64,000 nucleotides of DNA from Pocillopora verrucosa. Taxonomy: Eukaryota > Cnidaria > Anthozoa > Scleractinia > Pocilloporidae. The stretch spans positions 3,356,683-3,420,682 of the forward strand of contig NC_089325.1 of assembly GCF_036669915.1 (NCBI RefSeq), read 5' to 3'. Position numbers and translations under genes: made by a program. Position 1 is the first letter of the stretch, and the number at the start of each line of letters is the position of its first letter. Of this stretch, positions 13,274 to 23,988 are shown piece after piece. The notes under the pieces are model-generated. The model made no database searches, was not told the origin of the DNA, and saw nothing but the letters and a program-made list of their open reading frames with translations.

Positions 13274-13379
13274 TTCGCTGGGAAGGGAAAGGCCAAACAA
13301 CCGATATAAGTCAGAAGGATAAATATTTGACCCTCAGTAGCGCAGGACGTAATATTACACCGCGGTTTCGTAAACTCAC

Positions 13380-13423
13380 GAGTCTTTGATGTGACCAAGA
13401 AACACGTGATTCTCTTGCAATCT
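13380..13423 (-). other. Candidate 44-nt exon upstream of the CARD exon
   Basis: On the minus strand a CCAAAACAG acceptor precedes 44 nt that end at CTC|GTGAGT. The next exon downstream starts after CCCTTCCCAG, four bases before the CARD ATG. It could be a 5' untranslated exon of the CARD gene. Read in phase 0 it stays open into the CARD frame, but I found no coding exon upstream that would supply that phase. Confidence 0.35.
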
Positions 13424-13907
13424 CTGTTTTGGCAAACGATATCTGGAAAGACCGGAATGTTGTGAGGTTTTTAGTTAAAAATAGAAGTTTCTCAGGCAAT
13501 TTCAGGAACTGAGCCTTATATAAAAAAAAAATGCTATGAAGTGAAATCGATGTTACAAAAAGGGAAACATTGCCTACTTCTGAGGCTAAAGTCGGACAAA
13601 ATATACCCTGTCCTCGTATTGTCAATATATAAGAGTGCCTATTCCACCGAGATGTAAGTTCGCTTTGAAATAACTAAATTAACTTGAGGTTTACTATGGA
13701 GTTCAGATACAGCACAAAAGCCGTCAAGATGACCCTCTGCTAAAACAAAACGAGCTGTCATTTTTTCAAGCCCGGCTTACTAAGATAAAATTCGAAGGAC
13801 CATACCTGCCGACAATTTTAAGTCTGGACTAAAAGCTAAATGTAAGCGAACAAGTCTCAAGTCTGGGGAATTTATCCGGTGAATACAGTAATGATAACTG
13901 CACTCAC

Positions 13908-14030
13908 CTAACAAAGAATGTTGAAACTCAAATGGCTCAACAGAGAAACAATAAGTTAAATTTTCCTCCACTTCCTTGGATAGATGGCAAAATGCCCAAA
14001 TGAATAAGACATCCTTCTCTGTGTTTACGT
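13908..14030 (-). other. Candidate 123-nt exon of uncertain ownership
   Basis: Bounded on the minus strand by ACTTGCAG and TTAG|GTGAGT, both strong signals. One frame is open throughout and has phase 1 at both ends, encoding 41 residues such as VNTEKDVLFIWAFCHLSKEV. It could be a 5' leader exon of the CARD gene. It could also be a further exon of the upstream Lys/Glu-rich gene, whose last exon holds a phase-1 GTAAAT near 16,050 just before its stop. The sequence shows no known domain. Confidence 0.4.
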
Positions 14031-16031
14031 CTGCAAGTAAAAGTAAGTTAGTCGTTCCCGCAGTCACTTAGCATTTTAAATTGTGTTTATTTGTTAACGA
14101 TTAACGTGATAATAGAGCAGTCGTCCAACGGAGCCGCCAAATTGGTAGGTCAACCGCGCTTCCAGAGGCACAGTAATTAGGAAGGCGATAATTAATTTGA
14201 ATGCCCAAACTTATCTAGAAAAGCTTTTGAATTGGATAAAAAAGATACATTCTCACTTTCTTTCAAAGGAATATCACTTTGAAAACGCTGAGAGATTAAA
14301 AATATTGAGTTACGGTGACTCTGAATCGTTTAAAAGGAGCGAAGTCACGCTTTTAGTAGGAGTCGTTACAGAATTCTGAATACCGCAAGACCGCAAAAAT
14401 TATCTAAAAAACCGCCCGGCTGTACCGCACGAAAAGTTTAGGAAACTCCGAATCCACCGAATACCCAGTCACACGATTGACAAACACAACTGAAAAGGTA
14501 ACAAAGCTTTACAACATACTTTCAAGTATTGTGAATTAATTAAGTCGAAAATTTTGCTGATCGCCTTGGTTGGAACCGTTTGATGGGTTCACCTTGCTTA
14601 CATATCATATCTTTCTTTCTTAATATGCAGACTGAGTGCGCAAACCTTGTTTCAAATTCTCCTTGGCATAGTAACACTCATTTTGCAGAAATTTTGCCAA
14701 TAGGATGAGCTAAGTTCGCTTCAGATTTGGTCGACAAGGGTCATGGATTATTGCACAAAGGTCCACTTGACACCGAAACCGCATTAACGCAAATAGTTTT
14801 GTTTCACCGCCACCGGAGCTTTAACCACAAAAACAACGTACAAATTAGGATTTCAGGACACCGCTATACAGCATTGTCGGAATTTTTCCTTGCAATACCA
14901 AATTATAAACTGAGCAACACCACAACACCGTAGACCTCACTGTCCTTCTCAATAAGCTGTCGAATAGTAGTAGCTTGGTTAACTGCTCGGTATTTGGTTT
15001 CTTTACATTGCCAGAAGAACTCTTACAATTCTTTCGTGCTTGTCTCGCCAGTCTAAGGTTGAAAGGAACAATAAGATCTGACTTTTAATTCTCATGGTTG
15101 AGTCTTACACTTGGTTGTTCCGAGAATCCGGTTTAACATCGAGCAGTTATCTATTTTCCGCAAAGTTATCTCATCTCCCTCGAACAATCGGTCTTGATTC
15201 TAGCAAGAAATGAGATGGCAATTGCGTCATGGAGTCAATCGGCCAGGTGTCTTTCACCAGTGTCTTTTGAGAAGATTCAATCAAATTCCAATTTAAAAGT
15301 TCAATTTGTATTTTGCAGAGTAGGTTCAATAAATTTTTTTAAGGTAACAACAAAGCAGTCTTAAATATACCGCGCGGCCTACCAACTATGATTGATAACA
15401 AGTTACTCCTATTAGCAATGAGTTTCGCCACAGACCAAATACAGGTTATGGTCCTGAAGTCGATTAACGATCTTACATTTCTTCATAAATTTACTCTCTA
15501 ATATTCTGATGTGATTTCAAAAGAAATGAATCAATGATTGTTCACGAATTTGGATTAATGGAACCAGGAATCCACATGAGGCATGACGAAGGTAAGAGAA
15601 GATGATTAAAAGAGATACAACGGCTGGACTACAATAAAACAATAAAGTGCAGGAACTGCTTTTTATTGATCAGCCTGACCAGGGTAGTTTTCTGATCCAG
15701 CGTTACACAGACTAACAGCTAAACAATGAATTTCCGCCAAGAATATTCTGATAATTACTAAGAATATGGAATTTTACAAAAGGCTGTTGCTTGCTTGAGA
15801 CTATCTTTTTGTTCCAAAAATGAAAACAGGTAGAATAAGCACGAAGACTCTAAAAAAAACCTTGCAATTTTAGTGAGCCAGTTTAGGAAAATTGTTCCAA
15901 AGCTAAAAGAAAAGAACCTAAAGGTAATGAACAAAGCAAACCTTTCTCCCGCGTTACACAACATTAAACTTCAAAAAAAAAAATACATCCTACATTTATC
16001 AGGAGTCGCATCAGTTAGAGAGTTTCTGTAG
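14031..16031. other. Intergenic or intronic region without recognised content
   Basis: Two kilobases between the uncertain exon and the end of the Lys/Glu-rich gene. I see no domain, repeat or transposon end. Confidence 0.4.
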
Positions 16032-19000
16032 TTATGCCAATTTACCGTTTGATTTCCGAAACTCAAGCAGTTCTTTTTGCAACATGCGAAGTTTCTTGTT
16101 AACTTCTAACAACTGGGCCAGGAGTACTTCTGTAGAGAACTTTGCATCTTTGATGTCATTTCCGATTTGAGCTTCAAAGTGAAACTCCACTACGGATGTT
16201 TGTTTGTCTCCTTTTACTGCACGATTAGTCGACTGGACTTGAATTTCAGGGCCACCGCTTTTTTCAACCTGCGCTCTTTTGGTTGATTCACGCTTGGGGG
16301 TGCTTGTGGTAAAGGTGCCTTCCCCCTTAAATGGAGGCGTTTTATGGATCACGTTAAACCTTCGCTCTGAATCTTCAACAGATTTCCTTTCTCCCTTTTC
16401 CTCTTGCTCCTCATTTTCAGCTTTTGGCGTCGATATTTCTCCGACTTTAGCATCGAGTTTAAGAAATTCTTTGACTTGCAACTGGATTTGATTTTCTCTC
16501 TGCCGCCCTTTTTCCAAAGAATGGACTTCTTTTTCTACTGCAGGACCATTTCCAATCTCCTTCTCATTTTGCTCCTCACTTTTAGCTTTTGGCGTCGATA
16601 CTTCTCCGACTTTGGCATTAAGTTTAAGAAATTCTTCGATTTGGAATTGATTTTCTTTCTGCTGCCCCTTTTTTAAAGAATGGACTTCTTTTTCTACTAT
16701 AGGACCATCTCCAATCTCCTTTTCATCTTGCTCTTCGTTTTTAGCTTTTAGCGTCGATACTTCTCCGACTGTAGCATCAAGTTTAAGAAATTCTTCGACT
16801 TGCACTTGGAATTGATTTTCTTTCTGCTGCCCCTTTTTTAAAGAATGGACTTCTTCTTTTTCTACTGCAGGACCATTTTCAATCTTCAGGAGTACTTCCT
16901 GATCAGGATTATCGGGTTTTAACACCTGTTCATTCACTGATTCTTCTTGCTTATGTTCTTTAGTGTTAGCCTCTTGCAACTGACTCTCCATCTCAACTAC
17001 AGGTTCTGGTTCTTTTTCAGCAATTTGTTCTTCTTGCTTTAGGCTTCCCTTATCATTATCTGGCGTTATAACTGATTCTTTCTCGTCCTTTTTGGTTTGA
17101 ACCTCCTCCTTCCCATTGTTCGCCATCATAGTATCTACGGTTTTGAGAATCTCTGCTGCTAGGGGAACATCAGGTCTCTCAGAATCTTTATTTTCCACCG
17201 GAGCTGGATGAGCTGCGCTGACAATTTTCACTTCGGAAGGCTGGTCCCTCTGTGTCTCTGGCTTCTCAGTTTCCTTAACAACTTCAGTGCTAGGTGTTGA
17301 AACTTTGACACTCGCTGACTCATCGATCGAAACACCACTAGAGCGCCTGTCGCCAAATTCAGTTGAATCAACACTTAGTCTCTTCAAGCTGTCCGAGGAG
17401 CCGTGTTTTGAACTTCTTTTATCTTTCCGTCCACTTCGTCTGAACATTCCAAACACAGATTTTGAGTTTGATGAGGATCCATCTTTTTCTTCGTTTTCCA
17501 CGGTGAAGTCATTTGAGGACGTTTCTAAATCCTTCGAGTCTCTCTTCTTTTTTTTCTCTTTTCTCTCTTTCTTCTCCTTCTTACTCTCTGAAAACAATGA
17601 AGGCAAAAAGGGAATAAAAAATTAGCTACAGGAGGGAAAACAATTCAACCAACATTTTTACATGTTTCTGAGATGGGTTCATTTTACGCTGCATTCAATC
17701 CTCGTCCTTGTAAGAACCTCTGAATTCAAGGACAACATATCCTAATCCTTTTAATAAGGCTTTTACACGAGATTGCTCAAATATTCCTTTCCAAAATAAA
17801 CGTAAAAACGTCATTTTGCTATATGTATTTAAATATTATACCCAAATGTGGTTGTGATAACTGTAGTGATCAGTTCACATATATAGTAAATACTTACAGT
17901 ACTTCTTACTGTACTTTTGGCTTGAACTTAAAGGGCTGTAAGGTCCCTTTTTTGCCATTGTACCAGTAACCTAATCCGTTATTTCAACGCGTAGAATTAC
18001 AAGCTGTTTGCAGACAACACATCACCAGAGTCAACGACAAAGTGGTGGAAACGTAACTTGCTTTTTATATTTCAAAACTTCCCAAATCACGTGCCCAGCG
18101 CTTCGCAGCCCGTGATATTTTGATGAATTTTGAAATATCACTCGCGGTGAATATCCCAAATACTCTGAAAATGCTATGCTATCTCCAATACTAACTTGAT
18201 TATCTAGACACAATAACTTCACGTTTGATGTGATAAAATCCAGAGTGATATTGCATGAGAAGTACTACCAGCTGTAGTTATTAACAGGAGAGGTCAAACA
18301 TAATCATGAGAATTTTTGAAAGGCTCGTTTACAAACAAGAAATATCTACTACTCAGCAGTCATCTACTGGACTTAACCAGCTTGCCTATAAGAAGGGATA
18401 TAATACCACAATGGCCCTTCTTAAATGTCAACATTATTAGTTGAACTGGTTGGATAAAGACGCAGACATTGTTAAGGTGTATTCTTTCGACTTTAGTAAA
18501 GCTTTCGATTTTGTTTCCCATCAGATTTTATGTAATAAGCTCAAGTTATATAATATCAACCCTTATGTTATTTACAGGATGATCAATTTTTTGAGTAACT
18601 GTAAACTGAGAGTTGTGGTCGACGGTGTCACAACAAAGCTCGTTGAAATCGACAGGGATGTTCGACAGAGGACCGTCTTAGATCCAGTGTTATTTTCCAT
18701 CATGGTTAATGACATTAATGTTGTGAACCCGGAAACAAACCTGCTTATTAAGTTTGCAGACGATATAACCTAGAGTATTCCAGTTGGGCCAAATTTGCAT
18801 GATGACTCATCGGTCAGTGAAATTCAGAACATTAAGCTTTGGTCAAATATGAATCGTTTGAAATTAAACCTAACTAAGACGTAGGAAGTAGTAATGAGAG
18901 GAAAGACCCCCCAAAATCCTCCTGGGACTGTGCCCATTATTGACAGAAAGAGCGAACTTAAATTATTATTTAAATAAATCTCTGTTTAACTTTATCTAGT

Positions 19001-21989
19001 TTAATATTTGTAAAGAAAGTTATACTTTTTAGATAACTCCTCTTCTATTGTATTGTAAACTTGCACGCATGTCTGCAAGTGTTTGGTTTAATTAATTAAT
19101 TAATTAATTAATTAATCAATCAATAAAGATCATTATAGCTCATCCATCTTCAGTAGAATTACCGAGGTATTTTGACCAGTTTCGCTTTTAACACTGCACG
19201 TTTTTAATATTCTTTACGTATCTTTACTTACTGGTCTTTACGAAACTTTAACATTTTTACGTACAATTAATCTTTACGTACCGTTAATTCTCTTTGCGAA
19301 TGAGTTTCTCGACGAAATTTATCTGAATTGAAATGGGCATTTTTGCATGCCTATGAAAAGGCAAAAATTTTCTAGAATGAGGTATTAGCGTTTCCTCAGG
19401 TTATGAAGTTGGCTATCGTGCAATATGCGCGTATTAAGGTTTTAAAACAATCAATAAAAAAAAATAACATTCAACTGAAACCATTGCTGTTTACGGTTGT
19501 GAAGTGATGGGTGCCCCGGGGCGCCTCGGGGGTTGCCCCCCACCAACCACATCTCTTCCACGCAATATCAATGGTAGTCCCAGTTGTTAAATCCAATAGG
19601 AGAAGGGGGAGGGCTACATATAAACGTGACAGAGGTTTTTGTCGGGGTACTAGCTGGAAAGCAATTAATGATGTAAACTAGTTTCGTTTCGAAATCAATG
19701 AGTAATTGATAAAATTTAAATTAAAAAAAAAAAAATCATGAAATAGGCCACAATAGTTTTACCATGGATCAGTCACTGATCACTTATTGATATTACAGGA
19801 TATGGATAAGTGAACAAAATCACGAATGAAGGCAAAGATTTTTTATAGAACATAAAATTGGTTGTGGTAGTCACTTTAATATGAATTTTAAAGTGAATGG
19901 ATCAAGTGATGGTATGAAGGATAAGAGTGCTTGGTGAAAACTTCCTCTATTTACATAATGCATTACACGTAGATATAAATCTATAGTATGTTATGCATGT
20001 ACATGTAAAATTCTAAATTTATTGATACCTGTCAATAATCAAAAATCAAAGGGATTGATAAACAAAAAAAGCTCTAGAAAAAGGTGCGATTTTTGAAATG
20101 AAATGCAAAAAGCCCTGTTGTTATTGTTTCTAAGTATAAGTATAAATTCAAACTGATTTACAATCAATGATGAGATGCTAAGTAGCCAACCATGCCACAT
20201 GTAGAATCGACAAGTAAATGTTAAAGGATTTAATTCAATACCAGTTTTTTCACCTGAAGATCGTTTGAACCTCTAGCAACGTTACTGTGAAAATTAAATA
20301 ATTAAGTTAAAGCGTTATGACAGTGAAACAAATTGCGATGCATTAAAGCACGTGTTGTTATGGGTCACTCCTTGAAAGGGAATGTGCAGCATTGTTTGAC
20401 GGAAGCGTTAAATACATACTGCAAATGTTCTCGATACGACTTTTGTTGATACGCGCTAAGATAGCGCATTACGTTGACGTTGTCATGAACTCACATTTGT
20501 TACAGGCTGATTAACAAAAAGGGAATGTTGCCAAAAAATTCAGACAACTGCAAAATGGCAAATGGGCATGTAAATACTTTCCATTTACGATAGTGTAATG
20601 ACGCGTAAAGATCGCCTTTCTGATCGCTTTACAATCGCCGTATAATATCGTAAACATTCTCTACGCGACTTTTTACAGGGCAAGTAAAAATAGCCTTTAT
20701 AGTCTCTCTCCGTGATCTTTACGCACTATAGTTTTCAATGCGTAAAGACATTCTTTATGAAAGTGTAAAGAAGTTCGTAAAAACGCGTAAAGAGGATCTC
20801 AACGCTTACTTTACGGCATTTTTATGGATTCTTAAATTCATAATTTTATGCTGTGATCGGCACTAGCTGACAAGATTTAGAAGCTCGGACCATAAATAAT
20901 TAACTAACTTGATCCGCGGCGATTTCAGCCTTCCCTCTATCTCGAAACAAAAGCGATAGCTGCAAGATAATTTATTTCTGATTTGTTCAAAGTATTAATT
21001 CGTACTGTACATCCTGTTGACATCAGTGAGTGGCGTATTGTAATCCAGATGTTGTAATAAAACTTCTATACGAAACCTTGCGTTTGCCTTTGCTTAAAAA
21101 AAATATTTTTCCCAGTTTGAAGCATTGTAGTTAACTGAGCCAGTTGCACTATATTCTAACTTTTGAAGACATCGATCGTGAATCAGTGTTAAAATAAATA
21201 GCTAAAAGCCGTGCTGATTCAAAAAGTTATAGTCATGTGTGACTCAACAAGGTAAAGAAAAGAAAATGAAACGTTTTGTTGAGGAGACTCATGCAGCACG
21301 GCACCTTTGTACCTGGCCAAAGTCCACCTACAATTTTGTGAACGAAATGTCCAGCCGACTACTAATATTTTTTAGTAATTGTCCTCAAAACTCTGAAGAG
21401 AGCAAATGGCCAGGCTTTGAAAGTTTCTCCTGTTTAACTCACACGATCTTAGTAAGTAGTGATTCTCTAATTATACATAACTGTCTACCTTACATATCTT
21501 ACAATACCAATTGTGTGAGTTTGGCGTTGATATTTTTCTTTTAATCTCATCATCAGTCTGCTAAATAATGATGATGGATAATGTAGGGAGAAAATACTTC
21601 TTGGTCATCCTGTTTCCAGAGGTGTCCAAGAGCCAAGGTTCTTTCACGCTTTTGCGTGTTTCGCTCGATTCGAAATACTCGTAGAAAGTTTGTACGCATC
21701 ACCATTATACCAACAAAGCTCGATCAACTGTCATCTTAAGTCAACTTACATCATTAATTAACCCTTGAACTCCCAGAAGTGATAAACCTGTAATTTCTTC
21801 CTATATTATCCATACGTTATCCAGTAAATGAGTGATAAGAATACCCAAACTTATCAGAGAGAAGTTGTTATCTTGGTCTGACGCCAAATCCTCCTAACTA
21901 ATTTACAGCGAAATGTGTAGCAGCTAGAGAAGAGAATTAACAGTCGGCTCACCTTTCTGAGTCTTGTCCTTCTTTTCTTTCGAGCTCAT
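16032..21989 (-). CDS. Lys/Glu-rich protein with three tandem 53-56-residue repeats and C-terminal coiled coil, family not recognised
   Basis: Minus-strand exons 21989-21953 (37 nt) and 17587-16032, joined in phase 1 (CAGAAAG|GTGAGC to TTTTCAG), about 530 residues. The tiny first exon starts MSSKEKKDKT and runs straight into a lysine-rich tract, which supports the join. A Ser/Arg-rich basic region follows (FGMFRRSGRKDKRSSKH), then a long acidic region. Three imperfect repeats span about residues 249-414, each with GP(A/I)VEKE, VHSLKKG and EFLKL followed by VGE(V/I)ST and a Glu-rich end. The C-terminus (VNKKLRMLQKELLEFRKSN) is a likely coiled coil. No signal peptide, membrane helix or catalytic motif is visible. 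Composition suggests a disordered scaffold; I do not assign a function. The stop at 16,032 may be bypassed by a GTAAAT donor at about 16,050. It is divergent from the FADD homologue. Confidence 0.75.
16381..16880 (-). repeat. In-frame tandem repeat, three units of 168/159 bp
   Basis: The motif TCTACT(G/A)(C/T)AGGACCAT recurs at 16,534, 16,693 and 16,861 on the + strand, with spacings of 159 and 168 bp, both multiples of three. Each unit keeps the frame of the Lys/Glu-rich protein. A three-codon indel near the start of the middle unit accounts for the unequal length. Confidence 0.9.
18285..18960 (+). pseudogene. Decayed non-LTR retrotransposon reverse transcriptase fragment
   Basis: One reading frame carries RT blocks in order: a TGLNQLAYKKGYNT segment, DFSKAFDFVSH (first catalytic Asp), a loop with R(Q/G)-type residues near VRQRTVLDPVLFSIM, and the FADD box (LIKFADDIT). 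The same frame continues as LWSNMNRLKLNLTKT after the box, a typical post-FADD motif. In-frame stops at 18,438-18,440 and 18,771-18,773 and another near 18,881 break it. Only the middle of ORF2 remains, without endonuclease. CR1/L2/Jockey-like by motif style, but the clade is not certain. Confidence 0.85.
19090..19126. repeat. TTAA/TCAA microsatellite, likely LINE tail
   Basis: About seven TTAA units pass into TCAA units and AATAAA, 130 bp beyond the last RT-like residues. Short-unit microsatellites are common 3' tails of CR1- and RTE-type LINEs, so it plausibly marks the 3' end of the fragment. Confidence 0.6.
19190..20830. other. Region bounded by TTTACG/CGTAAA motif clusters
   Basis: At 19,190-19,330 the + strand carries TTTACG at least four times. 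At 20,590-20,830 it carries CGTAAA (the reverse complement) repeatedly, with some TTTACG. Opposed subterminal motif clusters are typical of hAT-like and related DNA transposons. No transposase, clear terminal inverted repeat or target duplication was found. Confidence 0.4.
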
Positions 21990-22089
21990 CTTCTCGTGAA
22001 CTTGAATAAAAAGGTCTGTAAGCTATTCGATAGCAGTCTGCCGTTTGGTTACTCGAGCGTAACGGAAGAATTAAACCCACGTACTTGAT
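21990..22089 (-). other. 5' untranslated part of the first coding exon, Lys/Glu-rich gene
   Basis: On the minus strand a TTTATTTTTCAG acceptor ends just above 22,089, and the sequence runs without another splice signal to the ATG at 21,989. The ATG has A at -3. Confidence 0.55.
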
Positions 22090-22625
22090 CTGAAAAATAA
22101 AACAAAATTAAACACTGGGTGGAAAGAGGAGACAATTTATCAAAACTACCCAGCTATTTCAGAGGTGTACTGTGGCCGATTTACGATGGATTCAGGTTTC
22201 TGTTGAGATCAAATTAATGGGAAAGAAGGCTCGGAATGCTCAAGGAATGATTAACAGATGAACTATTCTGGAATGCCGATGCATCTGTTAATTTTATAGT
22301 TCCACTTAGAGACGGTTTGCAATGTTCACAGGAACCCCAAGTATACTGTTAATTGAAAATGAACGTTAAAATTGCAGAACAAAGACTCAAAGCACCCTCT
22401 CGTTCGACGAGTATCGTACAGAGACTGCTGTGAAGCGCGCGTTTAACGTCGATTTGTCAGGCTTACTATTCGCTCGCATGATTTCCGCTTGAAGATCTGT
22501 TGGTTGATTGTTTACGCAGTAGGAACTAATGTGACCAATTTCTACGCTAAGGAATGATTCCTTGCGTCATTAATTGACAATATATCTAAAACAATCCAGC
22601 ATATGATTTTGTAAGGAATGCTTAC

Positions 22626-22700
22626 CTCTAAGACAGCTGACTTGATCGTAAATTGCAGAATGTAAACGGTAAACAGATGGTGCAGAAAATGTCGCTAGAA
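22626..22700 (-). other. Candidate 5' untranslated exon, Lys/Glu-rich gene
   Basis: A strong donor (TTAGAG|GTAAGC on the minus strand) ends an exon at 22,626. Its upstream limit is unknown; the end at 22,700 is a guess. It would place the promoter of this gene about 1.3 kb from that of the FADD homologue. Confidence 0.4.
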
Positions 22701-23823
22701 TGATCGTCTTGCCTCAAAATTCAGGTTTTAAACCTCTTCAGTGAAGTGTTTCTTACACTTTTTCTTCAGAGGCTATTTCAGTTAATCAATTGTTTCTGGC
22801 AGACCGCCTTACTTTTTGAAGCCTGCTGGCAGAAGTTTCTGTCGATGAAAACCAAACGTCAAGAGTGGAGATCAAATAACAGACAGATCACAGATCACAG
22901 CATGCAAGCCGCCTCTGGTCATCTAGGCCATTCGATGACGCAGTATTTAGTGAAAAGTTGTTTATGAAAGTTTCAAGCAAGTGGGTAGGTGGGAGAAAAA
23001 CAAATCAGTAGGGGTCAAAATTAATTACAATTTTGAAAATCAATTCATCGAGATTTTGATTTAAGTGGCAATCAGAGTCGACTTGGCTGCATCATACTCA
23101 GTCCCTGCCGAAGCACGAGTTCATTAGTGTGTTGCCACGTTATTGGCTAAAGAACAGAGGATGTCACGCAACGTCTGGGGTAGTCTTCCATGATATTACA
23201 GTTCCTGAGCGTCACTGGTTCGTGAGCGACTTTAGACATTACTGAAGTGAACAGCATAAATTAAAAAAAGGGATATTTGAAAATAAGAGAGCAGCAAATT
23301 TGGTACAAATCTAATATTCGACTATTCATTGTAAAAGCGAACTACGTCCTCTTCTGTGATTAGGTGCTCTATCAATGATTGCTTACTTGACCTACTTTTC
23401 ATCACTTTGGAATAAATATTTTTCCCGGAATAAGTTATACAAAGATGTGATATTTTGTTGCGTCTTCGAATTTTAACTTCAAATAGGCAAGGTCTGCTTT
23501 GTATGTGTAAGTAACAATAGCAACTCCGGAGGGTTGGTCACCTTTGAATTCTTCTTCAGGGAGCCATTTCACATTTAGTTCATCTATTGTTTGCTTCTTT
23601 TGTTGTAATTATTCGCTTGATCTGGAGCATGATAAACTTTAGAATTTTATTTTGCATTTTCCTGTTTAATTTTTTTCAAGCAAATACTAGGACCTGGTTA
23701 TCAACCGCTGTTTGTTAAATGAGCCCGTGCTCCTACCATTCATCTCGGAAGGATCGAGCACGTCTCTCAGAAAAACGGAGAAGATCGGGCCCCAAGCATT
23801 AGAGAGAATCGGTTGGCTTAGTG
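22701..23823. other. Divergent intergenic region between the Lys/Glu-rich gene and FADD
   Basis: No coding sequence is supported. Short open frames have no domain. The arrangement is head-to-head, so the region may hold control elements for both genes; no specific binding site can be claimed apart from the TATA-like box next to FADD. Confidence 0.4.
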
Positions 23824-23830
23824 TATAAAA
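23824..23830 (+). promoter_or_regulatory. Candidate TATA box of the FADD homologue
   Basis: TATAAAA lies about 160 bp before the FADD start codon in a GC-richer stretch. Distance would give a leader of about 130 nt. Sequence match only. Confidence 0.4.
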
Positions 23831-23988
23831 ACGTATACAGCCCGTCACACATCGGCCGAATGCATTCTGGGATAGGGGAAACCCCTGACAACATAGACAT
23901 GTGCTTGATGGAACTGAAGTGTGTAGCAATTCAGCGAAAAATTGAAAACATTAAGTAAGCAGATGGGAGCTGAGATCTCGCTGCCTAA

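Larger units (their letters stand above)
17588..21952 (-). other. Intron of the Lys/Glu-rich gene
   Basis: A 4.4-kb intron on the minus strand. It hosts a decayed LINE in the opposite orientation (18,285-19,126) and two clusters of TTTACG/CGTAAA motifs (19,190-19,330 and 20,590-20,830). Confidence 0.7.

Noticed and set aside
13780..16060. Single fused gene running from the Lys/Glu-rich protein into the CARD-coiled-coil protein
   Set aside because: The available junctions do not bring the frame into the CARD exon; each join tried meets a stop, and the CARD ATG has its own good start context.
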